64,000 nt of DNA, taken from positions 5,497,415 to 5,561,414 of the forward strand of contig OZ022506.1 of assembly GCA_963989385.1 (NCBI GenBank). The letters run 5' to 3'. This document shows, one piece after another, positions 34,997-46,300 of the stretch (position 1 is its first letter; each line of letters starts with the position of its first letter). The DNA is from Ctena decussata. Its lineage: Eukaryota; Mollusca; Bivalvia; Lucinida; Lucinidae. The notes beneath the pieces were generated by a model. That model did not search any database and was not told the origin of the DNA. It worked only from the letters and a program-made list of their open reading frames with translations. The position numbers and the translations under genes are program-made.

Positions 34997-35832
34997 GCTG
35001 ATCAGACGGCATGGATATATCGGCTGATATGAATTTCAATTTTATTGAGTACAATGCACAATGCTGAGGTTCTGAATGGCTGTTCTGTGGAAACATTATA
35101 CATAGGATAAAACAGTTCTGGTTAAGCGTCACGTCTTTTTTCATTCCTTAATACTGGAAATAAATCTCGCTAAAATACACTGGCGACACTCACTTTGACC
35201 TATTCTATTTCTTTCTAAACTGTCTTGAAGTGGCAGTGGTTTTAATTTCATAAATTTGTACATGATTAAATGCATTACAAAATGTGAAGCTAAAGCAATT
35301 TTATGGGGGCCAAAGGGCCTGATATGACATAAGTTGCTCCCCAAAAGCCATATTGCCAGAGTTATATTCTTGTGACAAAAATATGCACACATCAAAACTC
35401 CTTCCGTGAATAAAACATATGCATAAAATAAGTCTACAATTAATCTACAATTAGTTTGTGTATTAATCTTCAATATACCCCTAACATAATTCGATTTTGA
35501 CAAGAATGACCATTTTGGCCATCATTCCGGCTTCGAAAATATAAAATGTGCCGGAGGCTGTGCTGAAATATTATATTAGCAAAGCTTCCAACATATAGTT
35601 TACATACAGATACTGTTTTTACACGTGTATACACATTTATCATATGACGTCGCATCTGAGAGTGTAATAAAGCCATGCATTAAATGCGATAATCCACTAG
35701 TGGATTAAATATGCAAATTACGTCGTAACGTTATACGTTGACGTCCATAAAACGTCGTGTTTTAAAATGGCGATATCGTGAAGTTTTAGTGCAAATTTTG
35801 CTGATAAAATGCGATTTTAGTCTCATATGATA
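34997..35832. other. No gene seen
   Basis: The ORFs at 35141-35503 and 35470-35676 (- strand) are AT-rich and unlike any protein I know. Confidence 0.3.
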
Positions 35833-35984
35833 AATAGAATCTTGCATTCGTGCTCCTATATTATTGAATTTATTAAACTCGTTGGGGAAAACCGATAAGA
35901 TGCTCGGCAAAGCCTCGCATCTTATCTTTTTCCAAAACTCGTTTAATAAATTCAATAATATACGAGCACTCATGTAAGACCCAC
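35833..35984. mobile_element. Fold-back element with TTATTGAATTTATTAAACTC arms
   Basis: AGAATCTTGCATTCGTGCTC and GAGCACTCATGTAAGA form the outer arms. TATTGAATTTATTAAACTCG and CGTTTAATAAATTCAATA form the inner arms. A second small hairpin (GATAAGATGC..GCATCTTATC) is in the loop. Confidence 0.8.
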
Positions 35985-36180
35985 TATGTCATGAAAATAC
36001 TAAAAGTGCTGGTGTGATTTATGTTAAATGTTTATTTTTGTTACCAAACATTTGCAAAGTTGCCATTTAGCCAGGCACCTTAATACAAAAATGCCCATAT
36101 ATCTACTCATAGACGAAATAGACCTTAGTTGTGGGTGTTCATTTTATTGGTTAGGACACAAAGAATAATTTGAACACATT

Positions 36181-36416
36181 TGATCCGCGACACGAGAAAA
36201 CCAACAATGTGGTTGTGCGCCCAGCGCAGACTCAGATCAGCCTGGGCATCCGCCCAGTCTGATCATTCTTCGCTGTCCGCATGGAGGTAGCTTAGACCCT
36301 TAGCTACTCTTTAAGCGCTTAGCGAAGAGTCTGGTCAAACTTGTCGAATGCCCAGGCTGATCGGGGTCTGCACTGGACGCACAACCACATTGTTGGTTTT
36401 GTCCTGTCGCGGCTCA
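36181..36416. mobile_element. Fold-back MITE FB-1, copy 4
   Basis: TGATCCGCGACACGAGAAAA and TTTTGTCCTGTCGCGGCTCA bound a full inverted repeat. Confidence 0.85.
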
Positions 36417-37762
36417 TTTAATTTTGATGCGTTGATTTTTTTTGTTTGTTTCGCGTCTCTAGACGAGCAAATCATAGAGGGTGGGGTTACTACACATGCC
36501 TCACACTCTCTGGCTAGGAGTCTTATTGTACTTAAAGGGGTATCTCCTGTTACGAAGTGCTCTTCAATGCTGTTGTTGCTGCCTTATTCTTGGATGGATT
36601 TATAACATTTTTCTGGCAGTTGTTCCCTGAAATTTTTGACATAACGATTTCAAAAAATGAAACCGAAGTTCTGCTACTTACACTTCCGAAAAACTGAAAC
36701 GCAACAACGAACATTTTAGTGGTCGGAATGCAAGTAATGAAATCCTTTTCTGGTGGTCCAAAATTACAACAGTGATACTGTTGCAGGCATAAACTTTGAC
36801 AAAATTTGTCCCAAACACTAGCTTAAAGATATACGCCCTCAATATTTCTATTAACTTTCAAATTTCTTTAGAAAAAACTATATCCTAGGCATTATAATGA
36901 TTGCTTGTAAAAGTACTTTCATCTGTCTAATTTATGATTTGTGATGGTCACTGGAAGTAGGAGAATTTAAGAAAAAAATAAATTGGCGGGAATAGCGGTC
37001 CGCTATTCGCACCAAGAATGAAGACTGGATACGCCCAGCAATCATACTTATTCAGGGTCAAGTTATATCATGAATAATTTCAAGACCTTTCTTTAATCGC
37101 CTTCAGAAAGTTATTGACTGAAATGAACTCACGTGCACGGATGACGGATTAATGCTATTATTAAGTTATATACTCCACCAATCATAAAATTCAAAGTGTG
37201 CATGCAAAAACGCGATTTTATTGCCACGTGGGAGTCAGTCAATTTGTGACGACAAAATATTCGTGAATATTCAACAAGAGTATGCAATGATATATCGTCT
37301 CTGCCTCCGTAAGAAAGATGTTTTCGCTGAAGATTGTTTGTACAAGTCTTAATTGTGTTGCATACAATTAACCAGTTTTCTAATTTTGTGATTATTTCGT
37401 AATGAAATATGAGGGAGTAAACCTTTAAAGCATAAGGAACGCTATTAATTGATTCACCTTAACATGCAATCTAAACGACGTTTTACGTGATACAGATAAT
37501 TCTTTATGGTGGTTTCATCATCTGACGCAAAGTCTCTACGTATTGTAAAGGTTCCTGTTCAATATTCCAACCAAAAGTGGTTGGGAACACAGTTATTATT
37601 AATTCTAGCGTTAATAAAACGCGTCAGATTAGCGGCATTTGATAAAATCATAAAATAGTTTAACCTATACGCAGATAATGGCTTAACAGCTTAGACAATT
37701 TAATATCTGTCTCCAATTTCGTTTCATGAAAGCTGGTCTAAAAGGCTCAGGTGAGATACAAA
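36417..37762. other. No gene seen
   Basis: About 1.3 kb without an exon or a repeat I can match elsewhere in the window. Confidence 0.35.
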
Positions 37763-37987
37763 TGAGCCACGACATGACAAAACCAAGAATGTGGTTGTGG
37801 GCCCAGCGCAGACTCAGATCAGCCTGGGCATCCGCCCAGTCTAATCAGAGTCTTCGATGTCCGCATGCAGGTAGCTACCCTTTAAGCGCTTAGCAAAGAG
37901 TCTGATCGGACTGGACGGATGTCCAGGCTGATCTGAGTATGCGCAGGGCGCACAACCACATTGTTGGTTTTGTCATGTCGCGGCTCA
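37763..37987. mobile_element. Fold-back MITE FB-1, copy 5
   Basis: TGAGCCACGACATGACAAAA and TTTTGTCATGTCGCGGCTCA bound a 225-bp inverted repeat with the family interior. Confidence 0.85.
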
Positions 37988-38415
37988 AATATGGATGACT
38001 GACCAATGGTGCATTAATTGGCAATAAAAGGAAATGTCTGTACCACAAGGATTGCCCACCTAGTGTTTGCTTTCTCGGTGCATTTCTATTACACATATTC
38101 TATGTGGTTTTATTAAAACTGTCATCTTTTTATAACACAAAGAAAACTGAGGTCAAATATCCAATAATTTTAAGTCGCTGGCAACAAACTCAATTTTGAA
38201 TAGCTAGCCGTCCGTTTTGTTATCACCATACAACATACTCTCTCGTAAAAATAAATTCATCCATGAATTTCCATGACAACTTATGTAATGATTCACAAGT
38301 GGTCCGGACCCGATGTTTAACGAAGACAAAAAAAAAACAAAAAAAAAGAACCTGATAGGCCGAGAAAGAGTATGAAGAATGTCGTTGTTCGCAGGATATC
38401 TTCTCTTCAAGATAA

Positions 38416-38600
38416 ACCCATCACATGTATACGATGGATGAATGGATGACTTGCGACTTATCTTCTTTTTCAACAGTATTTCAGTCATATCAGGGCGATG
38501 GGGCGATGATAATGAAAGGCTGTGTGCAATGGAACCCCGTTTACGGTTGGAAAGATTCTCGCCTCAAGCGGACATGTATACGAAGTTTCATGGAGGTATC
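38416..38600 (-). mobile_element. SINE body, reverse copy of the 20230 family
   Basis: The reverse strand shows GGCGAGAATC, CAACCGTAAACGGGGTTCCA, TTTCATTATCATCG and ATACTGTTGAAAAAG in the order of 20305-20400. The tRNA-like head is missing. Confidence 0.55.
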
Positions 38601-38838
38601 CCATGAAAGAAAGGACGGATGGACAGGGATATTATATACCCCTCCACCGGTCTTCGAAAGACGAGGCATAGAAGTCATCTGCAATATTAGATAAGTTTCT
38701 GTTTATATTACATTGCGAAGTTTGAATAATTATATAGTCTATAGGGTTATTTAATGTGTACTGCAGCCAACGTCTTTTGCAAGCCTATTGCAAATTACAT
38801 ATACGAACACTATTTTTATAAGCCTTCAAGGCCCCGAA

Positions 38839-39065
38839 GTTATAAAACTTTTTTCGTGCTCATCTCAGCTGATCATGAAATTTTCTCTGCTGATACATAT
38901 GAAAATGCCAACATTTGTTAGTCAGCATTTTTATATTTATTAGCAGAGAAAATTTCATGATCAGCAAAACTGAGCAAGAACACATCTGTACCTATCAATA
39001 ATCTGCTATTCATTAGCAGGTAAAATTTCATGCTCAGCTGAGTTGAGTATGAAAAAAAGTTTTAT
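38839..39065. mobile_element. MITE with TATAAAACTTTTTTCGTGC ends
   Basis: The inverted ends extend through CATCTCAGCTGATCATGAAA and its partner TTTCATGCTCAGCTGAGTTG. An internal copy AATTTCATGATCAGC lies near 38950. Confidence 0.75.
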
Positions 39066-39312
39066 ACATGTAACCCGTTGTCGCCTGGTCTAGCCTTTTA
39101 ACTCTTAACAGATTTCTTCATTTGCTACAAATTAGTAAAACCAATAGACACACAGTATTAACAAAGATAATTGTCTTGGAATTATACACTGAGCGGGATG
39201 AAGAATCTGGGGAGCCCAAATCTTGGTTTTCATGTCTCTCAGAGAAAGCATTGTCCTTTCCTGAAATTGAAAAAAAAAAAAAAAATAGAAAAAAAACAAG
39301 AATACAAGTTTG

Positions 39313-39544
39313 AATTAACCCTTTTTTGACCAGTGGACTTGTCCATCCATATTATTTGGGTTAGTCCATTTCAAGTTTTGGGGGTTTCTGGTGTATTTTT
39401 TTGGCTTTTACTGTATTTTGCATAGAATTTCCTGTGAGCAAACAGTGTAGACCCTGATCAGATGCCACATTCTGTGGCATCTGAACTGGGTCTGCACTGT
39501 TTGCGTAATACCCCAAAACGGGTATCCGGTCCAAAATGGGTTAA
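39313..39544. mobile_element. MITE with TTAACCC ends and central hairpin
   Basis: ATTAACCCTTTTTTGACC and GGTCCAAAATGGGTTAAT are the ends. A perfect-stem hairpin GATCAGATGCCACA..TGTGGCATCTGAACTGGGTC sits in the middle (39438-39504). Confidence 0.7.
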
Positions 39545-39796
39545 TGTCAGATCAAGATCACTGCAACATTAGTACAACTGCATCGACGTTGATGCGAAAT
39601 TCTGTTAACTTTCAATATTCATCAAATAGTTCTACAGTGCTGTCCTTAAGATAAAATGTTTTTTCGGCATATTTTTCCTGTTGAAGAAAGACAACTTTTG
39701 TGATATATTTGCTTTGCTAGACGATGAAGCTTGTCAAAAATAAGGCTAACGTTTAAAGAAAAGAATTGGCTCACTGGGAAGGTAATTATTAATTCT

Positions 39797-40012
39797 TTTA
39801 ACCCTTAAAGCGCCAAAAATTAAAATAGTTAAATTTGCAAAAAGTGTACATGTAGATTCAGATGAGGTGGCTCATTGAGCCATCTCATCTGAATCAACAC
39901 TGTTTGCCCTCTAGTGATCGAATTCTCAATATGATATCGCTTAGACGAAACATTTTTTGAAATCCTGCAGACGTAAATTTTGTCGTTTGCTTTTTAGCGA
40001 ATTAAGGGTTAA
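39797..40012. mobile_element. MITE with TTAACCCTTAA ends and central hairpin
   Basis: TTTAACCCTTAAAGCG and CGAATTAAGGGTTAA are the ends. The central stem is GATTCAGATGAGGTGGCTCA / TGAGCCATCTCATCTGAATC. Confidence 0.7.
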
Positions 40013-40045
40013 TAGTTGATTACAATAAAAAAGGTGGTACAAACA

Positions 40046-41254
40046 TGAGCCGCGACACGAAAAAAACAAGCAAATTCAACGAATTTATGTCCCCCGCCTT
40101 GGAAACTATGTCTCCACTGTATATACACTAAGCGTTTGAGCTGGAAAAGCGGCTAAGTTAAAAATGTGAAAAAGTAATTAAAAAAATAATGTGAGGATTA
40201 TATCCAAACCACATGCATATCTTCAGACCATGATCAAAACACCTGTGAAGTTTCAAAGGAATTGGCATAAAACTGTAGGAGGAGTTGAACACACAAGGTA
40301 CCCACTATCTATTCACTTTGACAGTAAAAATGTATGTAAAAAATGGCTAAGTTCAATTTGCGAAAAAAGTAATAAAAAATAATGTGAGGATTATATCCAA
40401 ACCACATGCATATTTTCAGACCATGACCAAAATACCTGTGAAGTTTCAAAGGAATCAACATAAAACTGTAGGAGGAGTTGCGCACACAAGGTACCCACTA
40501 TCTAGTTACTATGATAGAAAAAACGCCTAAAAAATGACTAAGTTCAACTTGCGGAAAAAGTAACAAAAAAGAATGTGAGGATTATATCCAAACCACATGC
40601 ATATCTTCAGACCATGACCAAAACACCTGTGAAGTTTCAAAGGCATCGGCATAAAACTGTAGGAGGAGTTGCGCACACAAGGTACCCACTACCTAGTCAC
40701 TTTGATAGTAAAAACGCCTAAAAAATGACTATGTTCAACTTGTGAAAAAAGTGACAAAAAATAATCTTAGGGTTACATCCAAACCACATGCGTATCTTCA
40801 GACCATGACAAAAACATCTGTAAAGTTTCGAAAGAATCGGCATAAAAGTGTAGGAGGAGTTGCGCACACAAGGTAACTACTACTTTAGGGGGACGGAAAG
40901 ACGGAAGGACGGAAGGACGGACGGACGGACGGACGGAAGGACGGACGGACGGACGGAAGGACGGAAAGCCGAAAACTATGTCCCTCCGCTTTTCTTCGAA
41001 AAGGCGGGGGACAAAAACAACAATGTGTTTGTGCGCCCAGCGCATGCTCAGATCAGCCTAGGCATCCGCCCAGTCTGATCGGGCATCCGCCCAGTCTGAT
41101 CGGAGTCTTCGCTATCCGCATGGAGGTAGCTTAAACCCTTAGCTACCCTATGAGCACTTAACGAAGAGTCTGATCAAACTGGGCAGATGCCCAGGCTGAT
41201 CTGAGTCTGCGCTGGGCACAAACCACATTGTTGGTTTTCTCGTGTCGCTGCTCA
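40046..41254. mobile_element. Fold-back MITE FB-1, copy 6, split by element G
   Basis: The left arm stops after TGAGCCGCGACACGAAAAAA (40065). The rest resumes at AACAACAATGTGTTTGTGCG (41014) and ends CGTGTCGCTGCTCA. The right part also has a short duplication of GGCATCCGCCCAGTCTGATC. Confidence 0.8.
40070..41012 (-). mobile_element. Hairpin-capped tandem-repeat element G, nested in an FB-1 MITE
   Basis: It opens near TATGTCCCCCGCCTTGG and has four units of about 192 bp (GTGAGGATTATATCCAAACC, ATGCATATCTTCAGACCATG, CTGTAGGAGGAGTTGCGCAC). Then come (GGAC)n/(GGAA)n at 40890-40968 and the hairpin CCTCCGCTTTTC..GAAAAGGCGGGGG (40982-41011). Confidence 0.8.
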
Positions 41255-41589
41255 AATGACAGAAGTGCTTCTCCTGAAAGTATACCATTTCAACGTCATA
41301 AAAATGAAATCCTAAAATCCTTAGTCATATCAACGGATAGATGTAGGCTGATAAAATCGTCTCTCTTTTGCGCAAAAACTGCAATAGTATAGTGGAAGCT
41401 TCAAACGAAATCTCGGATTATGCAGGACGCAGAGAGGTGTCAGAAAATGACACTTTATTAGTGATTTCCTTTTCGATTTTGCGGACATACAAGTCAGAAA
41501 CGCAGAACATTTTAAGAACTGCACAGAACCTTCTAAATACTAGAAAATGTGTTTATGAAACACTTTGCCCCCAACCGTATGCTTGTCTC

Positions 41590-42466
41590 TAAAGAAGGTT
41601 TATCCCCAAATGTTTAAGTCCGGAATGTGTTTTAATTGGTTCATTTACATCTTAGCCTGTCCCTGTATGCCTAATTTAAGGAACAGAGCTTGGCCGTTCT
41701 TTAGATATTTTGTTCGCAAAGTTATTCATATACACATGTAGCTTCTTCGTATTCAAAATGCCTACGTCTGAAAATGGGAAAAATTCTACCAAAAATTTAT
41801 GAAATAGGCTCAAAAGTCAGTCAGCTCATCTGCACCTTGGTCCAAACCTGCATGCCAAACATAAGGATCCTAGCTTATGCTGTTCTTCGGGTATTTTGTT
41901 CACAATCTTGTTCCTATACAAAATGCCTTTGTCCGAAAAAGGGACATAACTCAGTCAAAAAATCATCAATGTTTTTCACAACTTAATCAGACCATTTACA
42001 TTTTAGGCAATGTCTTCATACAAACAATCATGATCCTAGCATCAGGGTTTCTTGATATATTTTGTTCCCAAGTTTCCATAGGCTTAATACACACTAAGTC
42101 AAAAAAGGGACATAACTCAAAAGTTAATCAGGTCATCTACACCTTGGGCAATGTCATCCTGCAAAAAATCATGATCCTAGCATCAGGAGTTCTTGAGACA
42201 ATTTTGTCACAAGATTCCGTAGACGAAGTCGAAAAAGGGGCATAATTCTGGAAATACATGATCGGCGGAAAAAAGAAAAAAAAATACGCGTCCGCTTATT
42301 TTTTATGTTCATGCCACATCTAAAATCTCAAGATCCTAGCAAAAGCGGTTCTTGAATTTCGCAGCTGCCAAAAAGCATAGCGGACGAACGGACAGACGGG
42401 CGAACAGGCCCAAACCAATATGCTCCCCTCAACTTCTCCGAAGTTGGGGGTGGGGGTATAAAAATT
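41590..42466 (-). mobile_element. Hairpin-capped tandem-repeat element H
   Basis: Diverged units of about 150 bp share AAAAAGGGACATAACTCA, CATCTACACCTTGG and ATCATGATCCTAGCATCAGG. The right end has GCGGACGAACGGACAGACGG followed by a hairpin CTCCCCTCAACTTC..GAAGTTGGGGG (42422-42451). The left limit is uncertain. Confidence 0.6.
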
Positions 42467-42509
42467 GATACTAATAAAGCACCAAATAAACCTGATAAAA
42501 CAAAATGAA

Positions 42510-42906
42510 TAAGCCGCGACAAGAGAAAACCAACAAAGTGGTTGTGCGCCCAGCGCAGACTCAGATCAGCCTGGGCATCCACCTTGTCTGATCAGATTCT
42601 TCGCTTTTCGCTTAAAGGGTAGCTAAGGATCTAAGCTAGCTCTACGCAGACAGTGAAGACTCTGATCAGACTGGGCGCAAGCTCTACGCAGACAGGGAAG
42701 AGTCTGATCAGACTGGGCGGATGATCAGCCTAGGCATCCGCCCAGTCTGATCAGATTCTTCGCATTTCGCTTAAAGGGTAGCTAAGGATCTCAGCTAGCT
42801 ATACGCAGATAGTGAAGACTCTGATCAGACTTGGCGGATGCCCAGGCTGGCCCGAGTCTTCGCTGGGCGCACAGCCACTTTGTTGGTTTTGCCGTGTCGC
42901 GGCTCA
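42510..42906. mobile_element. Fold-back MITE FB-1, copy 7, internally expanded
   Basis: At 397 bp it is longer than other copies because the central GATCAGACTGGGCGGATG segment and its flanks are repeated. The ends are TAAGCCGCGACAAGAGAAAA and GCCGTGTCGCGGCTCA. It lies just downstream (in gene direction) of the last exon of the lectin-mosaic gene. Confidence 0.8.
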
Positions 42907-42918
42907 AATAATTTTTAC

Positions 42919-43386
42919 CCGCCAAAACAGTTTCTTTTCCAGGCATCCCTAAGTCAGGTTTGTTTACACCAGCTGCGTCTAAGACTTTGTCATCTGTATC
43001 CACAGAAGGCATGTCTGGGTGACCTTTATGATCTACATTGTTATTCATATCAGGTGACTCATCGTCAACCTCTAAATTAATGTCTCCTTCAGTCTCATGA
43101 CCCGGAGTTTCAACATCGTTGTCAAGGTCTGGGATGGTGCCCGGTTCTAATACTTCTTCCTCGATCTCATTTCTCGGAAGCCCTATACTATCTTCTTCAT
43201 CCACAACACCATCAGTTTCAGTTTTATCTGGGTTAGTCTCTACAATATCATTTACCGGTATGGGCACAGGGGCGGGCGTCGTAGTAGTTGTAGTAGTTGC
43301 TACTTTAACTGGTGTTGTCGCTACATTATCTCCATTAGAATCTGTGTCTCCAACGTCAGTATCAGGTACTATAGGTACTAATGAAG
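42919..43386 (-). CDS. Exon 13: Thr-rich, acidic segment
   Basis: It codes 156 residues after the acceptor TTTTACAG. A run of seven Thr leads to P-A-P-V-P-I-P-V, followed by about 100 residues rich in Asp, Glu, Pro, Asn and Gly without Cys. It is likely an O-glycosylated, unfolded extracellular stalk. The donor GGCGG^GTAAAA at 42918 is acceptable. If it is not used, the frame runs on into the FB-1 MITE and stops at 42791. Confidence 0.7.
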
Positions 43387-46300
43387 CTGTAAAATATAAA
43401 ATGCAAGCTACCATACAGACACACAGTTGAAAAAACATTGAAAAATGCAGTGTGTGAAAAAAACATAGCAACTAAGCCTTTTGGTTTGGTCAGTGTGCGT
43501 AAATATCTACAAAAATAAAATTTATTCTAAAAGTTGTTTCAGATATTTAAAGTATAGAATCTTATTATTGAAACTTAACGAATATTGTTTGAGCTTAAAA
43601 AACTTGAATTTATACATCTAAAAGTAAAATATAGCACAAAAAAATGCTGACATGTCTTGAAGTAGTGTTAAAAACATGTTATTATTGAAAACATAAGCAA
43701 TAGGAAATATGCAAGATGTTTTTGTACCGCAGGCACACGACGTCGTGACGACATCATACGAGGGGCGTTCGAAAAGTTTTGCAAATGACATAATTTCTTG
43801 GTAACTACCATAAAGACAGAACTATTGATAGCAAAACATCATAAAGTTATGTTATCCCTACAGATGTTTGCAAACGCGGTATATTTTTTCTGAAAAAGAA
43901 GCGTTTTTAATTTCTTTGAAAGAGGTATACCCTAAAGGCACTGCAAAATTTTACTTTAGTAGGCCGTAATTCATATATTAGCAGTCTTTGATTTTTTAAA
44001 ATCTTTGCTGCTTAAAGACAATGCCAAGACAATATTGTTCAGTAACTATCGAGGAAATTATATTTAATCTCGGTTCCATACCGTCCCGTAAATATGTATT
44101 TTACGTATTTTATGTAATAGCAAATTCTCCGTTTCTACTAAAGTTATAATGATTCTGTAATGAAAACAAGTCTGTCAGTATTTCAAATCTTGTCAGCAAG
44201 AGCATTTGCATTGATCAACTAAAATCTATCAATAAATTAAAATTAATGCAAAACATGACAACGCTACAATCTTTCAAAAATGACGTTAACGTCGATTTTA
44301 ATGGCGTCATAAGAACTTCACATTGCTTTGCAAGGAATGAATCGATAACAGTTGCCACCCTTCTAACTTATGTATGGATAATGTAGGCAACGATAGACAT
44401 GCAGTTGACAAAGAAATATTTTGTATTTACAACGATATTTGAATTTAGGGCCTAACACTGAAAAGATTTTACATGTAAAATTAGCCCAGTGGTATGACTG
44501 GTGTCTACTAAAATGCATTGTAACTCAATAAGGAAAAGTGCCTTTGTAAAGTGTTTGGTACCATTGTAAAGAACAAAAGTAGTGCTTTCAGTTCATGAAT
44601 AGTATGTATACCCAGCGTGCCCCTAAACAAAGTTCTAAGGCCATTTGCAAAACTTTTCGAACGCCCCTCGTATCTAGGTTGGTGCGTCGCCATGACGTAA
44701 CAAAGTCGCTGTCTGCTTGGCGCTGTGTGCCCGCTGGGTGTACTTACGTGTGACACAAAATGGTGGATCTATGAAACCTGGAGCACATCCATTATCGCAT
44801 TTACCAGTTTCAACATCACATGGCTCTCCATCTAAACATGATCCACACGCGGTGTTACAGAGAACTCCCCAATGATAGGCATCACAACCTGTTAATAATG
44901 ATTATTATTTAGCCAAACATTTCAGATAAAAAGAACAATTATGAATAATAATTCCAATTTAGTATACTCACTTTTCCAGATAAAGTCGGCTATATAAATA
45001 AGTTTATTATTGGCATTATTAATTTTCATTGTTATTTTCTTCCTGTATTGTGCTATCAGAGCAAACTAAAAACACAATTACCGATATAATTTGCTGCATT
45101 TCAGTTATGTCTTTTTTAACATTTTTCTGCTTCGAACATGTATTGAAAATCCAGTTTTGGTCACCCAGAGCATGCTTGCTATCGACATATTGTTATGGAG
45201 CTTGCTCGGAAAAATGTTAATGGGTCATTGTGCGCAAGCTCGCAAATACAAAACTCTTAACATTAAGAGCATGCTTCTCCGTAACAATCCAGTTTTGGTC
45301 ACCCAGAGCATGCTCGCTACCGATAAAAATTGCACCCTGAAGCGTGCTCGGAAGGATGTAATTTGGTCTTTGGAGGGCATTACCGTCTAGGGAAGCAAGT
45401 AAGAAGTTACATATGAGCCGCGACACGACAAAACCAACAATGTGGTCGTGCGCACTGCGCAGACTCAGATCAGTCTAGGTTTCCGCCAAGTTTGATCAGA
45501 CCCTTCGTTAAGTGCTCAAAGGGTAGCTAAGGGTCTAAGTTACCTTTATGCGGACAGCGAAGACTCTGATCAGACTGGGCGGATGCCCAGGCTGATCTGA
45601 GTCTGCGCTGGGCGCACAACCACATTGTTGGTTTTCTCGTGTCGCGGCTCATATATTAGTTGCACTTTGTGAAAATAATGGAAAACATTAGGTGTACTCA
45701 CTAGCTTCCCGCACGTTATTTGAGTAGCCCTATAATATTTTCTCCCCAAGGTACTTACGTTTATGACATATATTTTGTGAATCGCCAATCGCAAAGGCCC
45801 GTTCACCACATCCGAACGGACAAATCGCGTTATCCTTGGATATGCCTGTTATAATGGAATTACAGAAGCAATCCTGGTCACAACCTAGGTAACACTGGTC
45901 AACGGGACAGTCTGTGAAAGAATATAACAAGGTATGTTAAGAAATTTATGCCGAACTGGAGTGGGCTCGTTTAACAATAAATCCTGACCCCGTTTTCATT
46001 ACGTCCCGACCACATATGACGGATTAAAGTTTCAATTCTAATGTAAGGAAAACACCAGGGCTGTAATCAGATAAAGTTATTTTTCTGTCGCATGTTATCA
46101 CATTAGTATTGGACAGATATGCAAGTTGTAGGCCAAAATAATTTCCCAGAAGTCTGTTCCATTAGTTGTATAAAAACTGAAGACAAAACAGTCACCCTGA
46201 CTACACAGACGAGAGTACAGAAAATAACGCTTCACTTCTACTTGTACTTTCACAATGCCGTCTGGTCAATAAGCAGGGAATAGGCTAACGAAATTTGTTT

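Noticed and set aside
43119..43430. + strand ORF rich in Val, Ser and Gly
   Set aside because: Antisense of the Thr-rich acidic exon, which has splice sites and phase support on the - strand.
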